A model generated the notes under the pieces. It saw only the letters and a list, made by a program, of their open reading frames with translations. It did not search any database and was not told the DNA's origin. From a bacterium (GTDB lineage Bacteria; Bacillota_I; Bacilli_A; Mycoplasmatales; Mycoplasmoidaceae), in NCBI GenBank assembly GCA_017633835.1, contig JAGBOP010000038.1, forward strand, positions 1 to 9,839: a stretch of 9,839 nt of DNA, in the 5' to 3' direction. A program made the position numbers and the translations under genes. Positions 1 through 7,939 of this stretch are shown one piece after another; the stretch's first letter is position 1; each line of letters opens with the position of its first letter.

Positions 1-934
1 AGAAATTTTTGCACCATAATAGAGATATGAACACGTTAATATCTATGGCTGGCAATGCACCAAAAAAGGCACTAAATCGGGTCGGCCTAAAAATTCCAAA
101 GACAAAATTGAAATTTGGAAAGAATTTATGGACAAAATTGGCAAGGATGAAGTAGCTAATATTTTTAAGAAAATGGTAGATGATGGAAATGAAGATTTTA
201 TTGATACCATTAAAGAAATTATTAAGAAAAAATCCGATTTATCTTCACGAAAAATGGCCAGTATTTTAGGCACTTCTAAGTCACCTATTTGTAATCTTCG
301 AAATTGAAAAGAAAAGCCACCTAATAAACGTAAGTCTAAGAAGCAAAAACTGGCCAATATGATTTATGACATTCTTGTGAAACACTATTTTAGAATTGGT
401 CGGGAACCAATTGAAAAATAATACTTACAAAGGATGAAATTTCCATTTCGGGACGCCAAATTGGTAGAATCATGCATGAAAATAAAAGGATTATTGTTAA
501 TGATGTAACTTATATCATTTACCTTTTCGTAATAACTAATCATCGTACGAAGGAAATTGAATCATGAGAATTATCAATGTACAATGATGCAAAATTGACC
601 ATTGATTCCTTTGTTACTATAAAAGATAAACTTGCTGGTTCAATTGTTCGCACAGATCATGGAACAGACAATTCATCAAAATTATAACAAGCATGCTTCG
701 CAAGCATCATGCTACTCAATCCATGTCACGAGTTGCAAATTCGCTTGATAACCGTGATATTGAATTTTGATTCAGTATCTTTAAAACTGAATTAATTTAT
801 CGATTAGATATTAAGAGAATGTTATTTGTTCAATTAAGGCAAGCAATTGCTGATTATATTTATTATTACAACAATGTAAGGATTCAAAAAAATTGAACTG
901 GATGACATCAGTTCAATATAAAAATCAATTATAA
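1..934 (+). pseudogene. Degenerate IS3-family transposase (OrfA/OrfB), broken and 5'-truncated by the window edge
   Basis: A remnant of a DDE transposase of the IS3 family (IS150-like). The reading is scattered over three frames under code 4. Frame 3 from position 3 gives a stretch ending MAGNAPKK, then a one-base loss in the A-run at 62-67 moves the reading to frame 2. Frame 2 runs KKGTKSGRPKNSKDKIE to a TAA at 419-421 and looks like OrfA with its helix-turn-helix part (SSRKMASILGTSKS). Frame 1 continues from about 415, a -1 shift, with ISGRQIGRIMHENK. The segment normally between this and the catalytic core is missing near 490-498. NDVTYI (Asp at 502-504) and VRTDHGT (Asp at 655-657) follow. 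After a TAA near 684, frame 3 gives SMSRVANSLDNRDIEFW (Glu at 762-764) and YYYNNVRIQKN, and a last shift near 900 restores the usual ending SVQYKNQL and TAA at 932-934. The D-to-E distance of about 35 codons fits the family. It cannot be functional as it stands. Confidence 0.9.
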
Positions 935-974
935 TAAAAAACACGAAATTTGAATTTTTGTCCAAATTTCATGT
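935..974 (-). terminator. Intrinsic terminator behind potD (possibly bidirectional)
   Basis: The arms 941-952 (ACACGAAATTTG) and 963-974 (CAAATTTCATGT) pair over 12 positions with one G-T wobble, around a 10-base loop. Read on the minus strand, the stem is followed directly by TTTTTTATTATAAT, the classic pattern of a Rho-independent terminator, about 70 nt behind the potD stop. On the plus strand the stem sits 7 nt behind the transposase stop, but the following T-tract is weak. Confidence 0.7.
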
Positions 975-1012
975 TCTAGTTTATTTAATTCTGAATTTCA
1001 TGTTTTAATTTA
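964..1012. repeat. Short direct repeat, two 20-bp copies
   Basis: Positions 964-983 and 993-1012 match at 17 of 20 bases, sharing the core AATTTCATGTT followed by TA and TTTA. The spacing is 29 nt. The first copy forms the right arm of the terminator hairpin. The repeat may mark the worn right end of the insertion sequence or a duplicated terminator arm; the sequence does not decide between these. Confidence 0.5.
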
Positions 1013-1042
1013 AATATTTATAGTGATTAATTATTTAATAAA

Positions 1043-2947
1043 TTAGTTTCCAAAATCTTGGTACATACTATCATTAAAAGCAATTGCTTGATTAGAAATT
1101 TGATATTTAGTTAATGGTAATTCCACACACGTATTTCTAGTAATTACAAAATTAATGTTATCTGGAATTGTATAAACATAACTAGAAGGATTAATAGTGT
1201 AAATGCTTTCAAACCAACTATTATAATCATCAAAGTTGGTTTGATTACTACTAAACTGATAAGCAGTTTGGGTAGTAAATCAATTCATCCCAGGTTTGGC
1301 ATTCATAACTTGTGCACCTTTATTGGTCATAATTTCTCCCACAAAATTATTAATGCTTAATCATGGAGAAACATATAAGTTGAAGGAGAAATTTTGCATA
1401 ATTCCATATTGGTATTGCCCATCACTATCCATGCTACCAATGAAATTAGTAGCATTGCTATTTGGCTTTCAGGGATCATTATTATTGCTACTATTTGTTG
1501 CTTGTGATCAATAATAAAATGGACATGAATGGGTTTCATTACTACCAGTAATCAAATTAATTAATTGTGGATTACTTTGATAACTTGATAACAAGTAATC
1601 ATAAGTATTAGCATAATTAATTTCGTTCCCACTTGCATCCTTCCCACTTGGTTCATTATATCCACTAAAGGTTGGGCTAGCATCCGCACCATTTAAGCAT
1701 AAATCATACATGAATTCATAAGTTGGGATAATTAAGTTATTACTTAAATATTTACTAATTCCAACTGTATCTAAGGCAATCATGGTGTACTTAGGGTGTA
1801 CAACATGAAATGTAGTTGGAGTTAATGCTTGCCATTGACTACTAGTTAAAGTACTTGCATAGTTCCCGCCCATGGCAGTATATAATGCATCACCATTATA
1901 ACAAAACCCACCGTTTAGTTGTCCATTATCAAGTTCGTTAATAATACCAGCACTGGAAGCAGAATTATAAACCGGATTACTACCTAAATTAGCTTTTGAT
2001 AAATAACTAGTAAATGCCCCATACGTATGTTCCATTTCTTTAATAGTAGAGTTGTTACTACTAGGATTAGTAATGGGAACATTATCACTAGTATCTTGTA
2101 CACAAGATGCTAATGAATAAACTGATTGTGGACTTGCCACAATACCAATTTTGGGTCGACCATTAACTGAATTAAATCATTTAACATTTTTAAGCACTGG
2201 TAGAATTTGGTTCCAGGTTTTGGAATTATTAATGGAATCTAACATTTGCAATTCTTTAGGTGAAGTTAACCCACTGGTGGTGTAGGCAAACGTATAGTTT
2301 TGAAAGAAGTAAGGCAAATCGTAATTAAAGATGTTAATGTGGGTCATGTTATTAAAGTCACAGTGTAAATAGATTTGCGAAATATCGCAAATAATCCCTG
2401 GAGATAATAAGTTACAAATACTGTATTTGTATTCAGTTTGGTATGCTTCACTTTGACTATAATCTTGACCATTTCCATCTAAAGTATAAGGAACATTATA
2501 AGTAGGATCTATTTGTTGCAAGTTTACTTGCAATGGTAAGATTCCGTTTTCAATCGGAATGTATTTACCATTTAGGTAATATCCTAAATGCATCCCATTG
2601 GTATTAAACAACGAATAATTTAAGGGTTTAATTAATCCTAACGAAATTAATTGGGCAGCTTCGTAATCAGTTGGTACCCCAATGGTAATTTGCTTATTTT
2701 CATATAAAGCGGGTAATTGGTTATTTAAGTTGTAATAAGTATATTGAACATTAACTCCCGGATTTTCTTGTTCAATATCACTAGTAATTTTTTCTTGCAA
2801 CGATGTTGATTCATATTCCGCAAAATTACCAAAGATTAACGTTTTATCACTTTTTACTGAAGCTAAACCAAATACTAATCCTAAAATTCCAGCTGTAACT
2901 ACTAATAGTGCACCAAGCCCACACGCAATTGCTCAACCTTTACGCAT
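1043..2947 (-). CDS. potD: Spermidine/putrescine ABC transporter substrate-binding protein PotD, membrane-anchored, long form
   Basis: The extracellular binding protein that would deliver polyamines to PotBC. It has 634 residues under code 4, with in-frame TGA codons at 2177 and 1508 among others; E. coli PotD has about 350. MRKGW is followed by one hydrophobic segment (about residues 6-30). There is no convincing lipobox: the only nearby Cys is residue 9, too early. This suggests an uncleaved membrane anchor, which makes sense in a cell without periplasm. Family-like parts are LIFGNFAEYES just after the anchor, NGRPKIGIVASPQSVYSLA (about 260-280), YNGDALYTA (350-358) and HVVHPK...IALDTVGISK (381-399). 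In the last block Asp393 fits the conserved polyamine-site Asp, but the neighbouring Trp of E. coli is Ala391 here. The last 200 or so residues are rich in Asn, Ser and Tyr and I cannot assign them. The ATG is chosen because it overlaps the potC end in ATGCGTAA and follows AAGAAGTA. The assignment rests largely on the operon context. Confidence 0.85.
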
Positions 2948-3866
2948 TTTTAACTACTTCTTTTTGGTGTTTCATGTGGAACATTTTTAACTTCCCCATG
3001 CTTAATTTATGCATTTGTTGCATTCTTACTTTCTTATCATGATGCTTCTTAGTATATTCTTGACTCGTAGTAATTAAGGTGCGAACAATAATAATGGCAA
3101 ACGTAATGAACATGACAATGGCTCCAAAGGTCACTGCTCAGACTTGAATACCTTTGTTCATGGTATATAAGTTAACCGCAATTACTGATACTCTACCTTC
3201 TACTAATGAAGTAATAACATAGTCATCAAAACTTTGCGTAAACACAATGACACTTGCTAACAAGATACTTGGGATTAAATAAGGAATGACAATCTTTCAA
3301 AATGTCATGAATTTTGTATATCCAAGGTCTTCACTAGCGTATAGTAAGTTAATATCAAATTTTTGCAGTTTTGGATAAATAAACACAATGGCATACGGAG
3401 TAGCAAATGACACTTGAGCTAACACAATAGTAATGTATCCATAATTAAATCCTAAGGCAATTCACGTAAAGGAAAATAAGATAACTAACGCAATTCCATT
3501 AATAACACTTGGAATGGCAATTGATAAGTTGGAAATTCCTAAGACAATTTTGGTATATCCTTTTCAGTTTGATCACATGCCAAAGCATACCATAACAGCC
3601 AGAATAATGCAAATTGGCACCACAATCACTGCGACAATCAAACTAGCAGTTAACGAGTGCGTAAACGAAGGATTTAGAAAAAGCGTAAGGTAATTTGCTA
3701 CCGTTCAGTGCCCAAATTTAACATTAACATTTCCTTTAATTGGACTTCCTTGGTTAAATGATAAGAAGATAATGAAGATTAAAGGAATATAAATTAATGC
3801 TAAAATGATCAAGATGTATCATTTAGCAAGAAATTGTTTTCAATTAAATGTTTTTCTTTTATGCAT
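2940..3866 (-). CDS. potC: Spermidine/putrescine ABC transporter permease PotC
   Basis: The second inner permease of the polyamine importer, 308 residues, close to but a little longer than usual (about 260-285). Hydrophobic segments fall at about residues 17-36, 70-95, 107-132, 140-163, 198-213 and 243-262, consistent with six membrane helices. The cytoplasmic EAA loop that docks on PotA is clear: ASEDLGYTKFMTFWKIVIP at about 177-195. A basic, Lys/His/Met-rich tail follows the last helix (KKHHDKKVRMQQMHKLSMG). Trp codons are mostly TGA, for example at 2933 context genes and within this gene at 3840-3842. The start ATG lies 8 nt behind the potB stop and is served by AAAGGA at 3879-3884. The gene overlaps potD by 8 nt in another frame. 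In some Mollicutes, as I recall, PotC and PotD are fused; here they are separate proteins. Confidence 0.93.
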
Positions 3867-3874
3867 TGTTTTTT

Positions 3875-5020
3875 TTATTCCTTTAATGCAATATCATCTT
3901 TTCCTAACACATCAGTTAAATTATTTAAGTGAATATAAGCACTAATTGACGGACGAACTTGGTTAATATTTGGGATTTTATTTTCATCCAAATAATCATC
4001 CATCACAATGTAAATATGGCGAATGCCTTTGATAATCTGTGCCGCATTATCCTCTTCTTCGGGGAAGATAATTCGCTTACTACCAAGTTTACGGTTAACT
4101 TCATGCTTTTTCTTCTTGCTATTTAATACGTTTGAAGAATAAGCATAATATTTACCATATTGGGCATTTTTTGATTGGTATTTACGAATGCACCACACGA
4201 TTCATTTAGGGACTTTTACGCAAGCAAATCATAGTGCAAGTAAAATCATGGCTGACACAATACTAATAACACTTGCTCGCGACAGTGATAATTTATTATC
4301 AAGTCCTAAACTAGCTTGACTATAAATTTCACCCCCTAATAATTGAGCGTTGGAAGCATTGTTCATATAAGCAGTAACCGAAATAATCATCATGGACGGA
4401 ACAAACACTAAAGTAATGCCAGCTAAAATTGCTTTTTTTGCATATGGTAAAACCACTAAAAAGAAGGTGCGAACTTTACTTGCTCCTAAGTCTTGACTAG
4501 CAAGGCTATAGTTAGCAGGCATTACTTCAAGTACTTGGTAAATTGGTAAGATCATTAATGGTAAAAAAATATAAACATAACCAAGGATGGTGTATTGATC
4601 ACCATAAGTAGAGTTAATTGCCCCATTTAAAATATCAAACATTGTTTTAAGTCCAATTAATTTGAATAAGGTACTTGTTCAAATTGGACTGGTAATTACA
4701 AGCAGGGCAAAAACCCGGAAAATTTTGTTTCTTGATAACGATAATCAATAAGCAAATGGAAAACCAATAATGATGCAAATTGCAGTGGTAATGATTGAAG
4801 TTAATAAGGTTCAACCAATAATTTGTCAAGTGGTTAAATCCATTACTTCCCAGTTGGCTGCTTCCCCTAAATTATTGTGGGGAATAAAGGCATAAATAAC
4901 GATAATAATTGTGGGAATAATCACCAAGATTAACGAAATCAAGAGGAATGGTAACATTAATAGAAATTTACCATTAAAAACTTTGACTAATTGCTTGGTT
5001 CCAAAGTGCAACTTATTCAT
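3875..5020 (-). CDS. potB: Spermidine/putrescine ABC transporter permease PotB with long C-terminal tail
   Basis: The first permease of the polyamine importer, 381 residues against about 275-290 in typical PotB. After a basic N-terminus, hydrophobic helices follow at about 18-45, 66-95, 100-122, 143-165, 195-217 and 247-271. The EAA loop that contacts PotA reads SQDLGASKVRTFFLVVLP (about 175-192). The gene is continuous only under code 4, with TGA-encoded Trp at 4826-4828, 4229-4231 and 4202-4204; read otherwise it falls into three pieces. From about residue 275 the protein carries a 107-residue hydrophilic tail: a Lys/Tyr-rich first half (NSKKKKHEVNRKLGSKR), then FPEEEDN and a mixed end terminating in KDDIALKE. 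I do not recognise the tail as a known domain; by topology it should be cytoplasmic. The ATG shares one base with the potA stop (TAATG), so translation is probably coupled; AGAAGG lies 9 nt upstream. Confidence 0.93.
3879..3884 (-). promoter_or_regulatory. Ribosome binding site of potC
   Basis: AAAGGA on the minus strand, 12 nt before the potC ATG. It lies inside the end of potB and straddles neither start nor stop, so ribosomes finishing potB arrive at it directly. Confidence 0.6.
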
Positions 5021-6591
5021 TAGGCTAAACCTTCTTTTTTCATAATATGAAGGTCATCACTGTCTCACTTTAAACCAATTTTTTTATTGATATCAACGTG
5101 ATTAATTGATTCAACAATTAATGGTTCATGCTTCGCAGTTTCACAAGTAAGTTGTCACATTAAACCTTTGTAAATAATTGACTTGACCGTAACATCAATT
5201 AATCCTTGACCAGGTTCAACTACATCAAAGTCTTCAGGGCGAATTAAAACATCAACTAATTTTTCGCTTTTAGCAATGTTAGCATCCTCAGGTCGAAAAG
5301 GAGTAATGATGCCTAAGCAAGCAACTTTATCATCAGATTGAATAACCCCCGTAAATAAATTAGCAATCCCAATGAAATTAGCAACTCACGAGCAATTAGG
5401 AGCATCATAAATTTCTTGGGGTTTACCAACTTGCATAATTTTTCCAAAATTCATGACTACAATTTTGTTACTTAAAGTTAATGCTTCTTCTTGGTCATGC
5501 GTAACTAAAATAAAAGTAATTCCTAGTTGATTGTGAATGCGCTTTAATTCTAGTTGCATTTGCTTGCGGATCTTAGCATCTAAAGCAGATAATGGTTCAT
5601 CAAGTAATAAGACATCTGGTTCAATGACAATTGCTCTTGCTAATGCTACTCTTTGCCGCATGCCACCCGATAAATCTTGGGGATATTTATTTTCGTTACC
5701 ACTTAAACCAACTAAGTTAATAACGTTATTAACTCGTTCAAAAATTTCTTGTTTACTTAATTTACGAGTATTAAATTTTTTTTCTCTTTTTTCTCGTTCG
5801 TTTTGAGCAAAATTTTGCCATTTGGTTATTTCGTAATCAATCTTATCAATTTGAGCATAAAGATTTTCTAATTTATCATCAATTGGCTTTTTTTGCTTTA
5901 ATGCTTTTTCTAAAGCAGTTATTTTCTTTTTCAATTCTTTCGCAGCATCATTTTCAATTGGTTTATGAAAGATTGATTTTCTAGTGACATTATCGTCGTA
6001 TTGTTCGTACAGTAAATTAATTTCGTTAACAACTTGTTGGTATGGCATTTCACCAATTCTTGCTAATAAGTCGTTTGCTTGATATCCTTTTTTAGCTAGA
6101 GCAATTTTATCTTCAATTGATTTCCGTTTTTTTTCTTCAAGATCAACTTTGGCATCAGCAATTTTTTGGTTTTTTTCTGCTTCTTTATTAATGCGTTGTT
6201 CTTCCGCATTATATTTTGCTACTCATTTAGGATCAGCATCTTCACCAATGTATTTCTTTTTGTCTTTAATCCTTAATATTTTTAGACCATAACTAATGTT
6301 TTGAAAAATGGTCATGTTAGGAAATAAAGCGTAATCTTGAAAGACGGTAGCAGTAGGACGTTTGTTAATCGGAATGTTTTTTACATCCATTCCGTTAATG
6401 ATAATTCTGCCATGCGTCGGCCGTTCAAAACCAGCTAGCATTTTTAGCATGGTGGTTTTCCCACATCCACTAGGACCTAACAGCGTCACAAATTCGCCTT
6501 TTTCAATATTAAGATTAAAATTGGAAACCGCCGTAAAACCATCATCATAGGTTTTTTCGACGTTCTTAATTTCAATAAAACTATTATTCAT
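5020..6591 (-). CDS. potA: Spermidine/putrescine ABC transporter ATP-binding protein PotA with large internal insertion
   Basis: The cytoplasmic ATPase that powers polyamine import through PotBC. It has 523 residues, against about 370 in E. coli. Walker A is GPSGCGKT (39-46) and the Q-loop Gln is residue 85 in [10 protein letters not shown]. The ABC signature is LSGGMRQR (307-314), Walker B is VLLLDEP (327-333) and the switch His is 365 in VTHD, so every catalytic motif is intact. A TOBE-like C-terminal region of about 120 residues follows ([13 protein letters not shown]). The extra length is a Lys/Glu-rich insertion of about 160 residues (about 110-275) between the Q-loop and the signature, with heptad-like runs such as [16 protein letters not shown] that suggest a coiled coil. 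I recall a long insertion in PotA of M. genitalium and M. pneumoniae too, so this looks like a Mollicutes trait. TGA-encoded Trp occurs at 6223-6225 and 5386-5388. It is the first gene of the operon and ends in TAATG, overlapping potB. Confidence 0.95.
5030..5035 (-). promoter_or_regulatory. Ribosome binding site of potB
   Basis: AGAAGG on the minus strand, 9 nt before the potB ATG, within the last codons of potA. It supports the ATG at 5018-5020 and coupling to potA translation. Confidence 0.6.
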
Positions 6592-6680
6592 TTTTAAATA
6601 AATAATGCTCCTATTAAAATACCAATCCGAACAAATTAAATTTACTAAAATTAATTTCTGATATGTAAAAAAAATTATAT
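6592..6680 (-). promoter_or_regulatory. potA leader with candidate -10 box and Shine-Dalgarno
   Basis: A perfect TATAAT lies on the minus strand at 6674-6679, just after the T-tract of the upstream hairpin, and would give a leader of about 75 nt. No clear -35 box is seen, as is common in Mollicutes. A second, weaker extended -10 (TGGTATTTT, 6616-6624) is possible but would start transcripts almost at the ribosome binding site. AGGAG at 6608-6612 is the only good Shine-Dalgarno match, but it is 16 nt from the ATG, further than usual. An ATT codon at 6601-6603 would have better spacing, so the true start is slightly uncertain. No riboswitch-like fold is recognised. Confidence 0.4.
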
Positions 6681-6734
6681 AAAAAAATACTCAAAAAAAT
6701 TCAGAAAATCCTGCTTTTTTTCAAGTATTTTTTT
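6681..6734 (-). terminator. Large intrinsic terminator behind the 6806-7669 HAD gene
   Basis: The arms 6681-6704 and 6711-6734 form a long hairpin around the six-base loop 6705-6710. An 11-base outer block (AAAAAAATACT against AGTATTTTTTT) pairs perfectly, then two wobbles, an A/T run, two mismatches, and a CTG/CAG closing stem. On the minus strand the outer stem itself ends in seven T, followed by more AT-rich sequence, and lies 72 nt behind the HAD stop codon. It separates the HAD cluster from the pot operon. The A/T outer arms would let it work in both directions. Confidence 0.75.
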
Positions 6735-6805
6735 TACGTGATTTTACAAAATATTTTTAAGTTAAAAAAATGCAATAATTTTGGATAATTTTTTCTTAAA
6801 ATTTA

Positions 6806-7669
6806 TTACTTAATTTCAACTGTTTTTAAGTAATCTTTAAAGGCAATAATTGCCTTGGAAACAAATTCTTTTTCGTCAACATCAAGTACTAATTTTGCAA
6901 CTTTTTTAAGATCTTCATCAGCATCCTTGCTCGTGATTCCATAAGTACCAGGAAGTTCGAATAAAGGTTTATCATCGATTGTCTTGCTAATTACTGCTAC
7001 GTGGTTATTTGCTACACTTAAATGCTTAATGATGTATTCAAAGGAACTAACCAAGTTAACATCCTTGTTAACCACAACGATATTATTACCAACTTTAATT
7101 GCTTTTGCATCATTAACTGATTTAACAAATTCTTCAAATTCCTTTAAATATGAACCAAGGTTGTGCACTTCAAAACCAATAATGCAAACAGCTTCAAATT
7201 GATCATGCAAAACAAGATTACCACCAATATTGTAGTGATCTCATTCTTCTTTACTAATGTTGTAAATATAGTTTCATACCCCATCATACGTGATGTGGAA
7301 TGAAACTTTTGGATTGTGCTTGGCAATTCGCAACAATTCTTCATAAATTCTTTTTGCACTTAATGCCCCAATGTTTTGGTTAACCATAAATTGGTCACTA
7401 CTTAAAGAATAAACTTCGGCTCCGCGATTACCAATTAAATATGAAGATGGACGAATTTCCATCAACCGGTAAATATCTGCCACTTGCATAACTGGGCGGT
7501 GGCTCATCATACCAAAATAAAAAGCATGACCTGGCACATTAATTATTGAGGTTAATGTTTTTTGTGCTTCTTCAAAAATATTACCATCAGCATTAACTAC
7601 GCAATTATCAACATCGCACATAATTAGTGCCTTATTTCTTCATTGGTGTAACATTTCTTCTCGTGTCAT
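6806..7669 (-). CDS. HAD-superfamily (Cof/IIB-like) protein with altered catalytic motifs, paralogue A
   Basis: A 287-residue cytoplasmic protein with the layout of Cof-type HAD phosphatases, but with degenerate active-site motifs. Motif I is CDVDNCVV (Asp19, Asp21) instead of DxDGT. Motif II is GMMSHRP with Ser56. The motif III Lys of the active relative at 8921-9745 aligns with Leu206 (NKDVNLVSS). Motif IV GDxxND is replaced by SKTIDD (228-233), keeping only the last Asp. The C-terminal Cof pattern PGTYGITSKDADEDLKKVAKLV is intact. It could be a very altered phosphatase, a phosphotransferase, or a binding-only pseudoenzyme; the substrate is unknown. The start ATG at 7667-7669 is supported by AGAAGGGA 11 nt upstream and by exact agreement with the N-terminus of its neighbour paralogue (MTxEEMLHxWRNKALIMCDVDNC). 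A second ATG lies at residue 6. TGA-encoded Trp occurs at 7274-7276 and in the N-terminus. Confidence 0.85.
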
Positions 7670-7680
7670 AATATAAATTA

Positions 7681-7731
7681 TCCCTTCTATAAAATATATT
7701 TATTCTTAATTATAATTTTAGAACTTATTAA
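7681..7731 (-). promoter_or_regulatory. Promoter region and RBS of the 6806-7669 HAD gene
   Basis: AGAAGGGA (7681-7688) is the ribosome binding site. Upstream lies a 22-bp element (7710-7731) that matches the element before the paralogue at 7940-8800 in 20 of 22 bases. On the minus strand it reads TTAATAAGTTCTAAAATTATAA and is continued by a perfect TATAAT at 7709-7714; TAAAAT at 7715-7720 is an alternative -10. No -35 box is clear. The rest of this intergenic stretch (7732-7868) is AT-rich with nothing else I can identify. Confidence 0.5.
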
Positions 7732-7868
7732 TTAAATTAATACAAGATTTTAAAAATTCAATTTAATAATAATATTCATTATTTTTAATTCCTGCTAGTC
7801 ATTAATTATCAAAAAAATATTAGTTAAATAATTTTAAGAAATTTTTATTAATGATGAATAAAAGAACA

Positions 7869-7901
7869 AAAAAATGACAACCAAAAAGGATGTCATTTTT
7901 T
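7869..7901 (-). terminator. Intrinsic terminator behind the 7940-8800 HAD gene
   Basis: A perfect 11-bp stem, AAAAAATGACA (7869-7879) against TGTCATTTTTT (7891-7901), with an 11-base loop. On the minus strand it begins 39 nt behind the stop codon and runs into a T-stretch (TTTTTTTGTTC). With the promoter element downstream of it, it separates the two HAD paralogues into independent transcription units. Confidence 0.8.
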
Positions 7902-7939
7902 CTTTGCAATATTTAATATTTTAAAAGTAATTAAGTTAA

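Larger units (their letters stand above)
1..975 (+). mobile_element. IS3-family insertion sequence remnant, left end outside the window, right end uncertain
   Basis: The extent is inferred from the transposase remnant plus the hairpin just behind its stop codon. I could not identify a terminal inverted repeat or a target-site duplication, because the left end is not in the window. The right boundary could lie anywhere between about 940 and 1012, where a direct repeat and an inverted repeat occur. The element points toward the pot operon, so the two transcription units converge. Confidence 0.5.

Noticed and set aside
43..357. Minus-strand open frame of 104 codons opposite the transposase remnant
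   Set aside because: The plus strand over the same bases reads as IS3-family OrfA with family motifs; the minus frame resembles nothing and is a shadow.
686..712. Small GC-richer hairpin (ATGCTT-CGC-AAGCAT) inside the transposase remnant
   Set aside because: It falls in the decayed coding sequence, has no T-tract and only a 6-bp stem; no function can be supported.
1296..1539. Open frames on both strands within the 3' part of potD
   Set aside because: They arise from alternative frames over the TGA-containing potD reading frame; potD continues through the region under code 4.
4647..4829. Minus-strand 60-codon frame between PotB segments
   Set aside because: Different frame from potB. The potB frame is continuous here when TGA is read as Trp and gives a plausible membrane helix.
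5537..5806. Plus-strand open frame of 89 codons
   Set aside because: It lies opposite the PotA signature and Walker B region, which is strongly conserved on the minus strand.
3875..6591. Possibility that potA, potB and potC are each split pseudogenes
   Set aside because: All interruptions are TGA at plausible Trp positions; reading TGA as Trp restores full-length proteins with all motifs.
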